In this document: positions 8,458-17,432 of the stretch, piece after piece
Position numbering within the stretch: the first letter of the stretch is position 1
Layout of the letters: each line of letters starts with the position of its first letter
Assembly (NCBI GenBank): GCA_963662525.1
Contig: OY759717.1
Location: forward strand, 124,001-188,000
Source: CAZSDU01 sp963662525
Lineage (GTDB): Bacteria; Bacteroidota; Bacteroidia; Bacteroidales; FEN-979
Length of the DNA: 64,000 bases
Direction of reading: 5' to 3'
Position numbers and translations under genes: made by a program
The notes under the pieces: model-generated
Seen by the model: the letters and a program-made list of their open reading frames with translations, nothing else
Databases searched by the model: none
Told to the model about the DNA's origin: nothing

Positions 8458-9812
8458 GTATAAGGAAATTTCTATTGATCAGTGCTAACAGGCATGCCAT
8501 CCCTTACCCGGTTTACCCATTGGGCATTTCCTATTTATTCTCCTATCTCCGCGACCGTTTACCTGAACATGATATCCGAATTTTTGATGCCAACCTCGAT
8601 ACCAATGATGAACTGATAAAAATCATCCACGAATTTCAACCTGATTATACCGGCGTTTCTTTCAGAAATGTTGATGATGTAAATTTTTACAGCCAGGAAA
8701 GCTTTATCCACGGATACAGGGTTATGCTCGAAACGATCCGTCAGCATAGTAAAAATACCATCATTATCGGGGGTTCTGCATTTTCAATTTATCCTGAAGA
8801 ACTATTTTCCTTTTTCAATCCTGATTATGGGATTTTCGGAGAAGGGGAAGAAAGTCTTTACCGTCTGATTCTCAGCCTAGATTCCGGTATTCCTGACCTC
8901 TCCGTAGAAGGGCTTGTATACAGGGATCGGGAAAAAGTTATAGTGAATGAACGAAAGAATTATATTAAAACACCTGATTTATGTTTTGATAAGCAGTTGA
9001 TCAATTATTACTGGGATAAGAGCGGGATGATGAATATCCAGACAAAACGCGGCTGTCCTTATCATTGCATTTACTGTACCTACCCCCTGATCGAAGGGGC
9101 TAAGGTCAGGACCCTGGATCCCGATAAAATCGTTCATACCCTGAAAGAACTAAATGAGAAGAATCAGGTTGATTATGCCTTTTTCACCGACTCAGTATTC
9201 AATATTCATAATCCCTTCAATATCGAATTGGCTGAGAAAATCATAAAATCAGGGGTTAACATGAAATGGGGCGCATATTTCTCACCCCATAACCTGGATG
9301 CTCCTTTGCTGGAACTTTTTCACAGGGCAGGGTTGACACATATTGAATTTGGAACTGAATCTCTCTCTGATTCGACCTTAAAAAATTACGGAAAAATTTT
9401 TTCAGTCGATGAAATCGTCGAAATTTCCAGGCTTTGTAATGATATCGGCATATACTTCGCCCATTTTATGATCCTTGGTGGTTATGGCGAAACCGAGCAA
9501 ACCATTGATGAGGGTTTTGAAAATTCAAAACGGATAGAAAATACTGTATTCTTTCCTTATATCGGGATGCGGATTTACCCTGGAACGCGTTTACAGGAAC
9601 TGGCCATCAAAGAAGGAATGATCCATGCTGAAGATAATCTGCTGGAACCAGTATATTATGTTGCAAAAGGCATTAATTACGAATCCTTAAAGCAAAAAGC
9701 CGAAGCGACTGGTCGGCGCTGGGTTTTTCCGGATGAAGATGTGGCTACGATCATGAACCGCATGCGTAAACGAAAAAGAAAAGGCTCCCTATGGCACCAT
9801 TTGAAGAAATAA
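8454..9812 (+). CDS. Radical SAM protein with cobalamin-binding-type N-terminal domain
   Basis: The 452-residue product has a B12-binding-like N-terminal half (PYPVYPLGISYLFSYL, DYTGVSFRNVDD, IIIGGSAFSIYPEEL, FGEGEE) and a radical SAM core with the cluster cysteines Cys201, Cys205 and Cys208 (RGCPYHCIYCTYP). Such class B-like enzymes perform methylations or other radical rearrangements on unreactive carbons. It is a close paralogue of the minus-strand gene at 33272-34702, sharing the PYPV, RNxDDV, GGSxFSIxPxEL and GCIYCTYP blocks. Its operon position between an acyltransferase and a dehydratase suggests a lipid substrate. The exact reaction cannot be predicted. Confidence 0.85.
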   Translation: MSIRKFLLISANRHAIPYPVYPLGISYLFSYLRDRLPEHDIRIFDANLDTNDELIKIIHEFQPDYTGVSFRNVDDVNFYSQESFIHGYRVMLETIRQHSKNTIIIGGSAFSIYPEELFSFFNPDYGIFGEGEESLYRLILSLDSGIPDLSVEGLVYRDREKVIVNERKNYIKTPDLCFDKQLINYYWDKSGMMNIQTKRGCPYHCIYCTYPLIEGAKVRTLDPDKIVHTLKELNEKNQVDYAFFTDSVFNIHNPFNIELAEKIIKSGVNMKWGAYFSPHNLDAPLLELFHRAGLTHIEFGTESLSDSTLKNYGKIFSVDEIVEISRLCNDIGIYFAHFMILGGYGETEQTIDEGFENSKRIENTVFFPYIGMRIYPGTRLQELAIKEGMIHAEDNLLEPVYYVAKGINYESLKQKAEATGRRWVFPDEDVATIMNRMRKRKRKGSLWHHLKK

Positions 9813-10204
9813 ATATTCCGCAGAAGCCACCAATGGTGATGATCGACAGGGTTGTTTCGGTCGCCGGCCAGGAAACAGTGACATCCTTTATCGTAAGGGC
9901 TGGCAATGTTTTCTGTGAAGATGGATATCTTCGGGAGCCCGGGCTTATTGAGAATATGGCCCAGACAGCTGCTGCCGGAGCAGGACGAAAACCTGGTGTG
10001 GAAAGTGGTAAACCTCCTTTAGGTTTTATTGGCGGCATTAAGAATTTGCATATATATCATCTTCCCCATATCGGAACGGAACTAACCACGAAGGTATATG
10101 TTGAACACGAAGTTTTTGATGCGACGGTGATCAACGCAAAAATATTTTCCGCGGAAACACTGATCGCTGAATGTGAACTGAAAATTTTTTTAATTAAGAC
10201 CTGA
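9791..10204 (+). CDS. Hot-dog 3-hydroxyacyl-ACP dehydratase, ApeP/ApeI-like
   Basis: A 137-residue hot-dog protein. It has the N-terminal PPMVMIDRV strand of FabA/FabZ-like dehydratases, GNVFCEDGYLREPGLIE, and the helix with Glu54 in LIENMAQTAAAGAG. It lacks the His-containing HFPG motif of FabZ, as do the aryl-polyene dehydratases ApeI/ApeP. Expected role: removing water from 3-hydroxyacyl-ACP to build the conjugated polyene. It overlaps the preceding radical SAM gene by 22 bases, and only three bases separate it from the next gene. Confidence 0.8.
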   Translation: MAPFEEINIPQKPPMVMIDRVVSVAGQETVTSFIVRAGNVFCEDGYLREPGLIENMAQTAAAGAGRKPGVESGKPPLGFIGGIKNLHIYHLPHIGTELTTKVYVEHEVFDATVINAKIFSAETLIAECELKIFLIKT

Positions 10205-10207
10205 AAT

Positions 10208-10654
10208 ATGGAAGAAAAACAAAAGGAACCGAAGTTTGAAAACCCTCGGGAAGAAGATCTTTTATATAAATATAACCGAGAGTTGTTTTATAGTTTTGAC
10301 AAAGACCATAAATTTTCGCGTAAGCTAAACTACCAGAACAATTCCAACCAGATTATTATCAAACAAAGCTGGGATGCAGCGGAAGAACGTCTGGAGGAAG
10401 TCAAGCAAAAGGTTCTAGACGGTAAACTCTCCCCCATCGCATTCTTTATGGAAAAAAACCTCATGGATGTACCCATGCTCGCGGCTTATATGGAAATATG
10501 GAAAATGAAAGTCCGCCGGCATCTTAAACCAAGTGGATTTTCCAAACTTAAACCGGAGGTGCTGAAAAAGTATGCCGATGTCTTCGGAATATCTCCGGAG
10601 GAATTGAAAAATCCCCATTACAGCAAACACCAATACCAAAACACGACAGCATGA
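10208..10654 (+). CDS. Small HTH-like protein, copy 1 (partner of BtrH-like gene)
   Basis: A 148-residue soluble protein without a signal peptide. The C-terminal half (MEKNLMDVPMLAAYMEIWKMKVRRHLKP, then LKKYADVFGISPEEL) resembles the shape of an XRE/HTH domain, with the last helix like that of Cro/C1 repressors. A paralogue lies at 11708-12103 (shared SPI.FxMEKNL, KVRRHLKP/KVKWHFKP and ILKKYADxFxIS blocks). Each copy is directly followed by a BtrH-like gene, so the two proteins probably work together; whether it binds DNA or has been recruited as a carrier or partner subunit cannot be told. Confidence 0.75.
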   Translation: MEEKQKEPKFENPREEDLLYKYNRELFYSFDKDHKFSRKLNYQNNSNQIIIKQSWDAAEERLEEVKQKVLDGKLSPIAFFMEKNLMDVPMLAAYMEIWKMKVRRHLKPSGFSKLKPEVLKKYADVFGISPEELKNPHYSKHQYQNTTA

Positions 10655-11652
10655 TAAAACTTGATTTTGAACATCGCCCGGCAGGACATTGTGAAAGCGG
10701 TGTCACTTCGAATATGTTACATTTCCATCATTATGAGATTAGCGAACCAATGGTTTTCGGGATAGGAGCCGGTCTGTTTTTCAGCTACCTCCCCTTTCTG
10801 AAAATGCAGCATGCGCCAACCACTTCATTCAGGGTATGGCCGGGAATGGTTTTTGAGCGGGCAACTAAGGAACTGGGGGTAAAGACTCAGGTCCATCATT
10901 TTAAAAACCCGAAAGAGTCCATGGACAAGCTGAATGAGGTTCTTGACCAAGGTTTTCCGGTCGGACTTCAGGTTGGGACATTTCATTTGCCTTTTTTTCC
11001 GCCGGAATATCGCATGCATTATAATATGCATAATTTGGTGGTCTATGGATATGAAGATAAAACTTATTTTGTCAGCGACACCCTGATGGAATTCAAGGTG
11101 GAAATTAGTTATGACGACCTTATCCGGGTCAGGTATGCCAAAGGCACCTTTGCTCCTCAGGGACGCATGTACTATCCTACCTTTGTTCCCCGGGAGATAG
11201 ATCTGAAGCCAGCCATCATACACGGGATTAGGAAAACTGCCAACAATATGGTGGGAGTTCCTTTTCCGTTGATCGGGGCTAAAGGCATCCGCTTTTTATC
11301 AAAGAGCATGCGTAAATGGGAAAAGAAACTTGGACCCGAAAAAGCATCCTATTATCTGGGCCAGGTGCTTCGGATGGAAGAAGAAGTAGGGACAGCTGGA
11401 GCCGGATTCCGGTTCATATACGGGGCATTTCTGGATGAAGCAGCAGATGTTTTAAAACAGGATTGGCTCAAGGAATCAGCCTATGAAATGGGTGAAAATG
11501 CAAATAAATGGAGAGAATTTTCATATATCGGCTCAAGAAATTGCAAGAAAAGGGGAAAACCAGAGCAATCATATGATTTTCTGGCAGATATGCTGCTTGA
11601 AATTGCCGATGGCGAAGAGAAGATTTTCCGTAAACTCTCAAAAATCAAATAA
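10651..11652 (+). CDS. BtrH-like acyltransferase (BtrH_N/DUF4872), copy 1
   Basis: A 333-residue cysteine-hydrolase-fold protein. The N-terminal block RPAGHCESGVTSN holds a candidate nucleophile Cys14; His127 (NMHNLVVYGYED) and Asp143 (YFVSDT) complete a C39/papain-like triad. This is the BtrH_N plus DUF4872 layout. BtrH of butirosin synthesis moves an acyl chain from ACP to an amine of ribostamycin. Here it may transfer an ACP-bound chain to an alcohol or amine acceptor, possibly the ester-forming step in flexirubin-like products (inference). Its start overlaps the stop of the small HTH-like gene (ATGA). The second copy lies at 12120-13136. Confidence 0.85.
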   Translation: MIKLDFEHRPAGHCESGVTSNMLHFHHYEISEPMVFGIGAGLFFSYLPFLKMQHAPTTSFRVWPGMVFERATKELGVKTQVHHFKNPKESMDKLNEVLDQGFPVGLQVGTFHLPFFPPEYRMHYNMHNLVVYGYEDKTYFVSDTLMEFKVEISYDDLIRVRYAKGTFAPQGRMYYPTFVPREIDLKPAIIHGIRKTANNMVGVPFPLIGAKGIRFLSKSMRKWEKKLGPEKASYYLGQVLRMEEEVGTAGAGFRFIYGAFLDEAADVLKQDWLKESAYEMGENANKWREFSYIGSRNCKKRGKPEQSYDFLADMLLEIADGEEKIFRKLSKIK

Positions 11653-11658
11653 ATTTTC

Positions 11659-11666
11659 TACTTTCG
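11659..11666 (+). promoter_or_regulatory. Possible -7 box (TACTTTCG) before the second HTH/BtrH pair
   Basis: TACTTTCG differs from TAnnTTTG at one position and is followed by CAAC, as in the ammonia-lyase promoter region. It lies in a 55-base gap, the only break in a run of overlapping genes, so a new transcript may begin here. Confidence 0.3.
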
Positions 11667-11707
11667 CAACATATAATCTGCATTCCTACACCTAATACAG
11701 AATTCAG

Positions 11708-12103
11708 ATGGAAGAAAACGCAAATCCTGTATATAAAGATCAGCGATACGGTCAATCCAAAGAACTGATTTATTCTTATGATGAGCATGGACAGTTTCAA
11801 CGCAATGTAGGGTTTCATGGAGAATCCGATCGCGTAATCCTCCAGCAGGCCTGGGATCTTTTTAATGACCGCATCGAGGAAGCCCGGCAAAAAGTGCTGG
11901 CTGGGAAAGTCAGTCCCATTGTTTATTATATGGAGAAAAACCTGGCTGACCCCATGAACCTTTCCATGATGGCTGGTATTTCTTTATGGAGGGTCAAATG
12001 GCACTTCAAGCCAGGCGTTTTTAAACGATTGAATGAGAAAATCCTGAAAAAATATGCGGATGCATTCAACATCAGCATTGACCAGCTCAGGAAGGTCGAA
12101 TAG
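11708..12103 (+). CDS. Small HTH-like protein, copy 2
   Basis: A 131-residue paralogue of the product at 10208-10654. Conserved blocks are the N-terminal YGQSKELIYSYDEHGQF (copy 1 YNRELFYSFDKDHKF), VILQQAWDLFNDRIEEARQKVLAGKVSPI, MEKNL, and the HTH-like C-terminus ILKKYADAFNISIDQL. It precedes the second BtrH-like gene at the same relative place, so the two-gene unit has been duplicated. Function unknown; a partner or regulator of the BtrH-like enzyme is the simplest reading. Confidence 0.75.
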   Translation: MEENANPVYKDQRYGQSKELIYSYDEHGQFQRNVGFHGESDRVILQQAWDLFNDRIEEARQKVLAGKVSPIVYYMEKNLADPMNLSMMAGISLWRVKWHFKPGVFKRLNEKILKKYADAFNISIDQLRKVE

Positions 12104-12119
12104 CCTAATTACATTTCTG

Positions 12120-13136
12120 ATGGAACAAAAAATCATGATCGATTATACTCACCGCCAGGCGGGTCATTGTGAAAGCGGTGCCACTTCCAATTTATTCAGG
12201 TTCTATGGCCATGACATCTCTGAACCTATGTCTTTCGGAATCGGCAATGGTTTATATTTCAGTTATATTCCATTTCTGAAGATCCAGTTTGCACCAATGA
12301 TTTCATTCAGAAATCTACCTAATACTGTTTTTCACCGGTCGATGAAGTACTTCGGGATTGATGCTACAGTAATCAAGAAAATCAAAGACCCGAAAGAAGC
12401 CATGCTTATTCTTGATCGCAACCTTGAGAAAGGAATCCCTACAGGGATGCAGGTTGGTGTGTTCAACCTCACATTTTTCCCTCCCGAATACAGGATGCAT
12501 TATAATATGCACAACCTTGTTTGTTTTGGCAAGGAAGGCAATCTTTATCATATCAGCGATACGGTATTAGAACATCCTCAGGTATTGACTCACGAAGACC
12601 TGCTCCGGGTTCGTTATGCCAAAGGCGCTTTTGCTCCCCAGGGAAAAATGTACTGGATCAACAACATGAAAAAAGATCTGGATATCCGGTCCGCAGTAAA
12701 TTCAGGGATAAAGAAAACCGTTCATGAGATGATTAAGATTCCTTTTCCATTAATTGGGGTTAAAGGAATCCGCTGGATGGCCAAAGATCTTAAAAAATGG
12801 CCTGCAAAGCACGGCAATGAAAAAGCTTCCTTCTACCTTGGTCAGATCATGCGTATGGCAGAGGATTTTGGTACAGGTGGTGCAGGATTCCGGTACATTT
12901 ACGGCGCTTTTCTGAAAGAAGCCGGTGAAAAGTTTAATCATGACGGTCTTCTGGAAGCTTCTGTTATGATGGGAAAGACTGCCAACCGCTGGAGGGAATT
13001 CACCTACATCGGAGCCCGGAATTGTAAAAGCCGGTCTAAACCTGAAGAAGACTATGGTATGCTGGGAGATATTATGAGAGAAATTGCTGAAATGGAAGAA
13101 CAAGTGTATAAGAAACTGGATAAAATCAAGATTTAA
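12120..13136 (+). CDS. BtrH-like acyltransferase (BtrH_N/DUF4872), copy 2
   Basis: A 338-residue paralogue of 10651-11652 with the same Cys (Cys17, HRQAGHCESGATSN), His (NMHNLVCFGKEG) and Asp (YHISDT) and the same C-terminal block RWREFTYIGARNCK. Two starts are possible: ATG 12120 and ATG 12135; the second (MIDYTHRQAGHC) aligns best with copy 1. A longer frame from 12054 overlaps the preceding gene and is unlikely. Two copies may use different acceptors or different acyl-ACPs. Its stop and the next start share a base (TAATG), implying coupled translation with the ABC transporter. Confidence 0.82.
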   Translation: MEQKIMIDYTHRQAGHCESGATSNLFRFYGHDISEPMSFGIGNGLYFSYIPFLKIQFAPMISFRNLPNTVFHRSMKYFGIDATVIKKIKDPKEAMLILDRNLEKGIPTGMQVGVFNLTFFPPEYRMHYNMHNLVCFGKEGNLYHISDTVLEHPQVLTHEDLLRVRYAKGAFAPQGKMYWINNMKKDLDIRSAVNSGIKKTVHEMIKIPFPLIGVKGIRWMAKDLKKWPAKHGNEKASFYLGQIMRMAEDFGTGGAGFRYIYGAFLKEAGEKFNHDGLLEASVMMGKTANRWREFTYIGARNCKSRSKPEEDYGMLGDIMREIAEMEEQVYKKLDKIKI

Positions 13137-13888
13137 TGTCTGAACGGCCAATCATTGAAATCAGGAATCTGACCAAGGTATATAAAGGGAATGATGAACC
13201 TGCCATCAATTCGATTTCGCTGGATATTTTCCAACATGAGATTTTCGGATTGCTGGGCCCGAATGGTGCAGGAAAGACCACAACCATTTCTATCCTGTGT
13301 GGACTATTCCCTCCCACTAAAGGACATGTCAGCATCGACGGACTGGATATTCATAACAGCCTGGACAAAGTCAAACATATTATAGGGGTAGTTCCCCAGG
13401 ATCTGGCCCTGTACCCAACCCTGACCGCCGTGGAAAACCTGACTTTCTTCGGCAATATGTACGGACTCAGAGGCGTTGAACTTCACGAGCGAATCTTCGA
13501 TTGCCTGAAGGTTTTCGGTTTGGAGAAATCGGCCAGAAAAAAGGTATCCAGCTATTCGGGAGGTATGAAACGAAGGGTTAACCTGATTGCCGGACTGCTT
13601 CATAAGCCCAAAGTATTGTTTCTGGATGAACCTACCGTTGGCATTGATGTGCAATCCCGTATTGTGATCCTTGATTATTTGAAGGAAATAAATAAGCTTG
13701 GAACCACCATCATTTATACTTCCCATTACATGGAAGAAGCCGAAAATCTTTGTACCAGGATAGCCATTGTAGATCGTGGGAGAATCATTTCCATCGGTAA
13801 ACCAAAAGATTTGCTCAAAGAACATCCTGAATTTAAAAATCTTGAGAATATTTTCCTGTATCTGACCGGGACTGATATGCGCGACTAA
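13136..13888 (+). CDS. ABC transporter ATP-binding protein
   Basis: A 250-residue ATPase with Walker A GPNGAGKTT (41-49), the signature SGGMKRR near residue 140, Walker B VLFLDEPTVG near 160-168 and the H-loop TSHYMEEAE. It is of the ABC-2/drug-exporter (CcmA/NodI-like) type. The membrane partner follows nine bases later. In this context it probably exports the cluster product or flips a lipid intermediate across the inner membrane. Confidence 0.92.
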   Translation: MSERPIIEIRNLTKVYKGNDEPAINSISLDIFQHEIFGLLGPNGAGKTTTISILCGLFPPTKGHVSIDGLDIHNSLDKVKHIIGVVPQDLALYPTLTAVENLTFFGNMYGLRGVELHERIFDCLKVFGLEKSARKKVSSYSGGMKRRVNLIAGLLHKPKVLFLDEPTVGIDVQSRIVILDYLKEINKLGTTIIYTSHYMEEAENLCTRIAIVDRGRIISIGKPKDLLKEHPEFKNLENIFLYLTGTDMRD

Positions 13889-13897
13889 TACGATTTT

Positions 13898-15199
13898 ATG
13901 TTTAAATTTTATTCTGCCTTTAAAAAAGAATCCCTGATACTGCTGCGCGATAAAGCAGGTCTGATGCTACTTTTCCTTATGCCAATGGTACTTATTGTTG
14001 TCATGTCGTTACTTCAGGAAGTAGGATACAGTTCAGTTACCAGGGAAAACAGATTAAAAGTTTTATTACTGAATCTTGATCAGGACAGCCTGGGTATCAA
14101 CATTGAAAAAGGCTTACGGTCATCGAACTTCTTTGAAATTGTGGATTCACTAAACAGTAAGCCCCTGAACGAAGCAGAAGTAAAAAACGCGGTCAGAAAG
14201 GGAGATTTTATCATCGGAGTAATTATCCCCAAGGGTATTACAAAATCCATCCGGACCAATGTGCGGATTATGGTTGCAAAGACACTCGCTGGTTTTGGAT
14301 TCTATGACCAGAACCTGGTCGGTAATATCCCCATGAAAGATGCTGATACCGTCACCATTTACTTTGACCCGACAGTAAAGAAAACTTTTAAAAATACAGT
14401 GGTAAGCTCAATCAAAGAATACAACCATAAAGTGGAAGCTGAGATGGTATTTCGGACTTTCAATATTGAGATGGCCAAGCTTTTTCCAAACTTTGCTCCT
14501 CCGGATGTTCAGTATAAGGAAGTGGTATTTTTCAAGGAAGTATTTCCCACCTTTAAAACCGTTGAAGAAATACCTACAACGGCGCAGCACAACGTACCGG
14601 CATGGGCGGTTTTTGCCATGTTCTTCATCATCATTCCTTTTACCAATAATATGATCACCGAAAGACAGGAAGGAAGTTTGTTCCGACTGCAGTCGGCCCC
14701 CGTTTCACATGTCACCCTCTTACTCGCCAAAGTGGCCGTTTATCTGATTGTTTGTGTAGTTCAAACAGCATTGATGATCCTTTCAGGAATTTTTATTCTT
14801 CCCTTATTCAATGCTCCAATGCTGATTCTTGGAACCCATTATTTCACCCTGATCTTTTTCACGGTTTCTGTTGCCCTGGCTGCCCTCGGTTTTGGACTTA
14901 TGGTGGGCACCATCGCTACAACGCATCAGCAGGCTTCCGCCTTCGGGGCAGTATCAATTCCCATTATGGCTGCCCTGGGCGGACTTTTTGTTCCAATGTA
15001 CCTGATGCCGGGATTCATGCAGCATGTTGCTTCATGGAGTCCACTGAACTGGGGCATCTCAGGCTTTTACAATATTTTTATCAGAGGCGGGGGCTTCGTG
15101 GATGTATTGGGAGATGCATTTAAATTACTTTCATTTTTTATTGTCACCGTACTCATTACTTTCATTTATCGTAGAATTAAAAACCCCATGAACAAATAA
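13898..15199 (+). CDS. ABC-2 type permease
   Basis: A 433-residue membrane protein with one N-terminal helix (about 15-38), a large non-membrane domain (about 45-225) and five to six helices in the C-terminal half, the ABC2_membrane_3 arrangement. Small Gly-rich helices (LAALGFGLMVGTIATT, FGAVSIPIMAALGGLFVPMYL) match exporters that accept lipids or antibiotics. It is the partner of the preceding ATPase; together they would form a homodimeric exporter. Confidence 0.9.
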   Translation: MFKFYSAFKKESLILLRDKAGLMLLFLMPMVLIVVMSLLQEVGYSSVTRENRLKVLLLNLDQDSLGINIEKGLRSSNFFEIVDSLNSKPLNEAEVKNAVRKGDFIIGVIIPKGITKSIRTNVRIMVAKTLAGFGFYDQNLVGNIPMKDADTVTIYFDPTVKKTFKNTVVSSIKEYNHKVEAEMVFRTFNIEMAKLFPNFAPPDVQYKEVVFFKEVFPTFKTVEEIPTTAQHNVPAWAVFAMFFIIIPFTNNMITERQEGSLFRLQSAPVSHVTLLLAKVAVYLIVCVVQTALMILSGIFILPLFNAPMLILGTHYFTLIFFTVSVALAALGFGLMVGTIATTHQQASAFGAVSIPIMAALGGLFVPMYLMPGFMQHVASWSPLNWGISGFYNIFIRGGGFVDVLGDAFKLLSFFIVTVLITFIYRRIKNPMNK

Positions 15200-15202
15200 A
15201 TA

Positions 15203-15622
15203 ATGGAATTAGTTGACCGTAAGGAAATATTGGTTAGGTTCTCTGAGGTCGATTCCATGAGGATCGTATGGCATGGAAATTACCTGAAATATTTTGAAGA
15301 CGGAAGAGAATCATTCGGATTGAAATACAATCTGGGTTACCTGGATGTATATAAACATAAGGTGATGATCCCCATTGTTAAAATCAATTGCGATTATAAA
15401 CATCCGCTTGAATATGGCGATATGGCTATTGTTGAAACCCGGTATGTGCCTACCGAAGCAGCAAAAATAGTTTTTGAATATTCCATTTTCAGGAAAGCGA
15501 ATAATGATATTGTTGCCACAGGGAATTCAACGCAGGTATTTTTAACGCCGGAAGGAGAGTTATTACTGACATCCCCTGATTTTTATTCTGGATGGAAACA
15601 GAAATGGGGCATTCTTCAATGA
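15203..15622 (+). CDS. Hot-dog acyl thioesterase (4HBT, YbgC/FadM-like)
   Basis: A 139-residue 4-hydroxybenzoyl-CoA-thioesterase-fold protein. The N-terminal signature VRFSEVDSMRIVWHGNYLKYFEDGRE holds the family Asp and the long helix. Such enzymes release acyl chains from CoA or ACP; aryl-polyene clusters usually carry one (ApeK). Three bases separate it from the ABC permease and four from the next ketosynthase, so it is in the same transcript. Confidence 0.85.
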   Translation: MELVDRKEILVRFSEVDSMRIVWHGNYLKYFEDGRESFGLKYNLGYLDVYKHKVMIPIVKINCDYKHPLEYGDMAIVETRYVPTEAAKIVFEYSIFRKANNDIVATGNSTQVFLTPEGELLLTSPDFYSGWKQKWGILQ

Positions 15623-15626
15623 TCTG

Positions 15627-16799
15627 ATGAAAAATATATATGTAATTGCCGATAGTATAATCTCTTCTCTGGGTTTTTCTTCTGCAGAAAATTTCCAGGC
15701 ACTAAAAGAGGAAAGAAACGGGATCAAGCTAGTATCTGACCCCATGCTTTCGCTCACCCCTCTTCCCCTATCGCAAGTTGATTCCACTTCACTTCATGAA
15801 CGATTCACCCTACTCTTGCAAAAATCGGGAAAACAGGCAATGGCTGATACATATACCCGCCTCGAAAAGCTTTTCATCCTATCCATCCAAGATGCACTGT
15901 CCACGCTTTCATTTAATCTGAGAAATGACCGTTTACTGCTGATTCTTTCGACTACAAAGGGTAATATTGATTTACTGGAAGAACAATACAAGGCTAAGGT
16001 CAATCATAAACGATTGTACTTATGGGAACTCGCCAGGATTGTGCAGGACTATTTCGGCTTCATTCATCCTCCTCTCATTATTTCCAACGCCTGTATTTCC
16101 GGTTTACTTGCATTGATCACGGCAAGCAGGTATATCCGCTCTGGGCAATATGATCATATAATTGTTGCCGGTGGAGATATTGCCACCGGTTTCGTAATCT
16201 CCGGATTTCAATCCTTCCAGGCCCTGAGTCCCGACATCTGCAGGCCTTACGATAAACAACGTAACGGCCTCGCCTTAGGTGAAGCTTGCGGGACCATGGT
16301 AATTTCAAACCTGAAACAGGAACTCAGGGGAAAAATTATTGAAGTTAGCGGAGGTTCCACTACCAACGATGCCAACCATATCTCCGGTCCTTCCCGTACG
16401 GGCGAAGAGCTTAGCATGGCCATCAATATTGCGATAAATGAATCCGGATTACAACCTGCCAATGTTGATTATATTTCGGCCCATGGTACAGCAACTCCCT
16501 ACAATGACGAAATGGAATCAAAGGCTCTCGCACTCAGTCATCTCATCGGTGTACCTGTAAATAGTTTTAAAGGCTACTGGGGGCATACCCTGGGTGCAGC
16601 CGGAATAATTGAATCCGTAGCTGCCATTCAGTCTCTTAGTGAAAACTATCTATACAGGTCGGCCGGGTTCGAAACATCCGGAGTCCCGGAACCGATTGAA
16701 GTCATTGCACAAGCAAGAAAAGCAGATTTAAATTCCTGCCTTAAAACTGCATCCGGTTTCGGAGGCTGCAATGCCGCCATCATTTATCAAAAAAGATAA
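15627..16799 (+). CDS. Beta-ketoacyl synthase (second KS)
   Basis: A 390-residue FabF-fold protein with a complete active site: Cys156 (SNACISGLLA), the first His in SAHGTATPYND and the second in KGYWGHTLGAAG. The C-terminus SGFGGCNAAIIY keeps the family Gly-rich loop. It diverges more from housekeeping FabF than the KS at 6015. Immediately followed by a short KS-like protein without catalytic Cys, with which it may form a heterodimer, as in the KS/CLF pairs of this cluster. Confidence 0.88.
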   Translation: MKNIYVIADSIISSLGFSSAENFQALKEERNGIKLVSDPMLSLTPLPLSQVDSTSLHERFTLLLQKSGKQAMADTYTRLEKLFILSIQDALSTLSFNLRNDRLLLILSTTKGNIDLLEEQYKAKVNHKRLYLWELARIVQDYFGFIHPPLIISNACISGLLALITASRYIRSGQYDHIIVAGGDIATGFVISGFQSFQALSPDICRPYDKQRNGLALGEACGTMVISNLKQELRGKIIEVSGGSTTNDANHISGPSRTGEELSMAINIAINESGLQPANVDYISAHGTATPYNDEMESKALALSHLIGVPVNSFKGYWGHTLGAAGIIESVAAIQSLSENYLYRSAGFETSGVPEPIEVIAQARKADLNSCLKTASGFGGCNAAIIYQKR

Positions 16800-16800
16800 T

Positions 16801-17421
16801 ATGGACCTTTTTATTACCTCTTATTGCCTGATTAAGGACCAGAAGGTCATGATGAATGACCAACTTCGTTTTTATAAGGAAAATTTTATTAATTTTGCAG
16901 ACTTTATAAAATCATTCTTCAAGCAGGAAGGCATCGTTTATCCGAAATTCTATAAAATGGATAATCTGAGTAAACTTGGCTTCATGGCTGCCGAATTGAT
17001 TTTAGGGACAAGCGAAGCAAACAGCTGCAGGAAAAAAGAAACAGGTGTCGTTTTAGCCAATTCAAGTGCAAGCTTGGATACCGACATCATTCACCAGGAA
17101 TCAATTAAAGATCATTCCCGGTACTTCCCAAGTCCTTCTGTTTTTGTGTACACTTTACCCAATATCGTGATTGGTGAAATCTGCATAAGGCATAAACTAA
17201 ATGGGGAGAACGCTTTTCTTATTTCAGAAGGATTTGAACCAAGAATGCTTGTGAAATATGTTAGTGAGCTGATGGAACAAAAAAGGGTTCAAGTATGTAT
17301 CTGTGGATGGGTTGAATTAATGGGGGATAAATATGAAGCGCTGATGTGCCTGATTGAAGAGAGTAAATCTCCCCGGCCTTTTACCGCTGATGTAATGAAA
17401 CAATTATTCGAAAATAACTGA
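16801..17421 (+). CDS. Short ketosynthase-like protein without catalytic Cys
   Basis: A 206-residue protein resembling the N-terminal half of a ketosynthase (PF13723-like Ketoacyl-synt_2): TGVVLANSSASLDTD, FPSPSVFVYTLPNIVIGEI, then FLISEGFEPRMLVKYV where an active KS has its Cys. There is no Cys at this position and no His motifs, so it cannot condense by itself. Proteins of this length recur in aryl-polyene clusters; it is thus likely a genuine subunit and not a broken KS. Start chosen at ATG 16801; a frame from 16771 overlaps the preceding gene. Confidence 0.7.
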   Translation: MDLFITSYCLIKDQKVMMNDQLRFYKENFINFADFIKSFFKQEGIVYPKFYKMDNLSKLGFMAAELILGTSEANSCRKKETGVVLANSSASLDTDIIHQESIKDHSRYFPSPSVFVYTLPNIVIGEICIRHKLNGENAFLISEGFEPRMLVKYVSELMEQKRVQVCICGWVELMGDKYEALMCLIEESKSPRPFTADVMKQLFENN

Positions 17422-17432
17422 CAATAATATAT

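Noticed and set aside
16771..17421. Broken ketosynthase gene by frameshift
   Set aside because: No remnants of a C-terminal KS half follow in any frame; an ACP gene begins 11 bases after the stop, and short KS-like proteins of this kind are known from related clusters.
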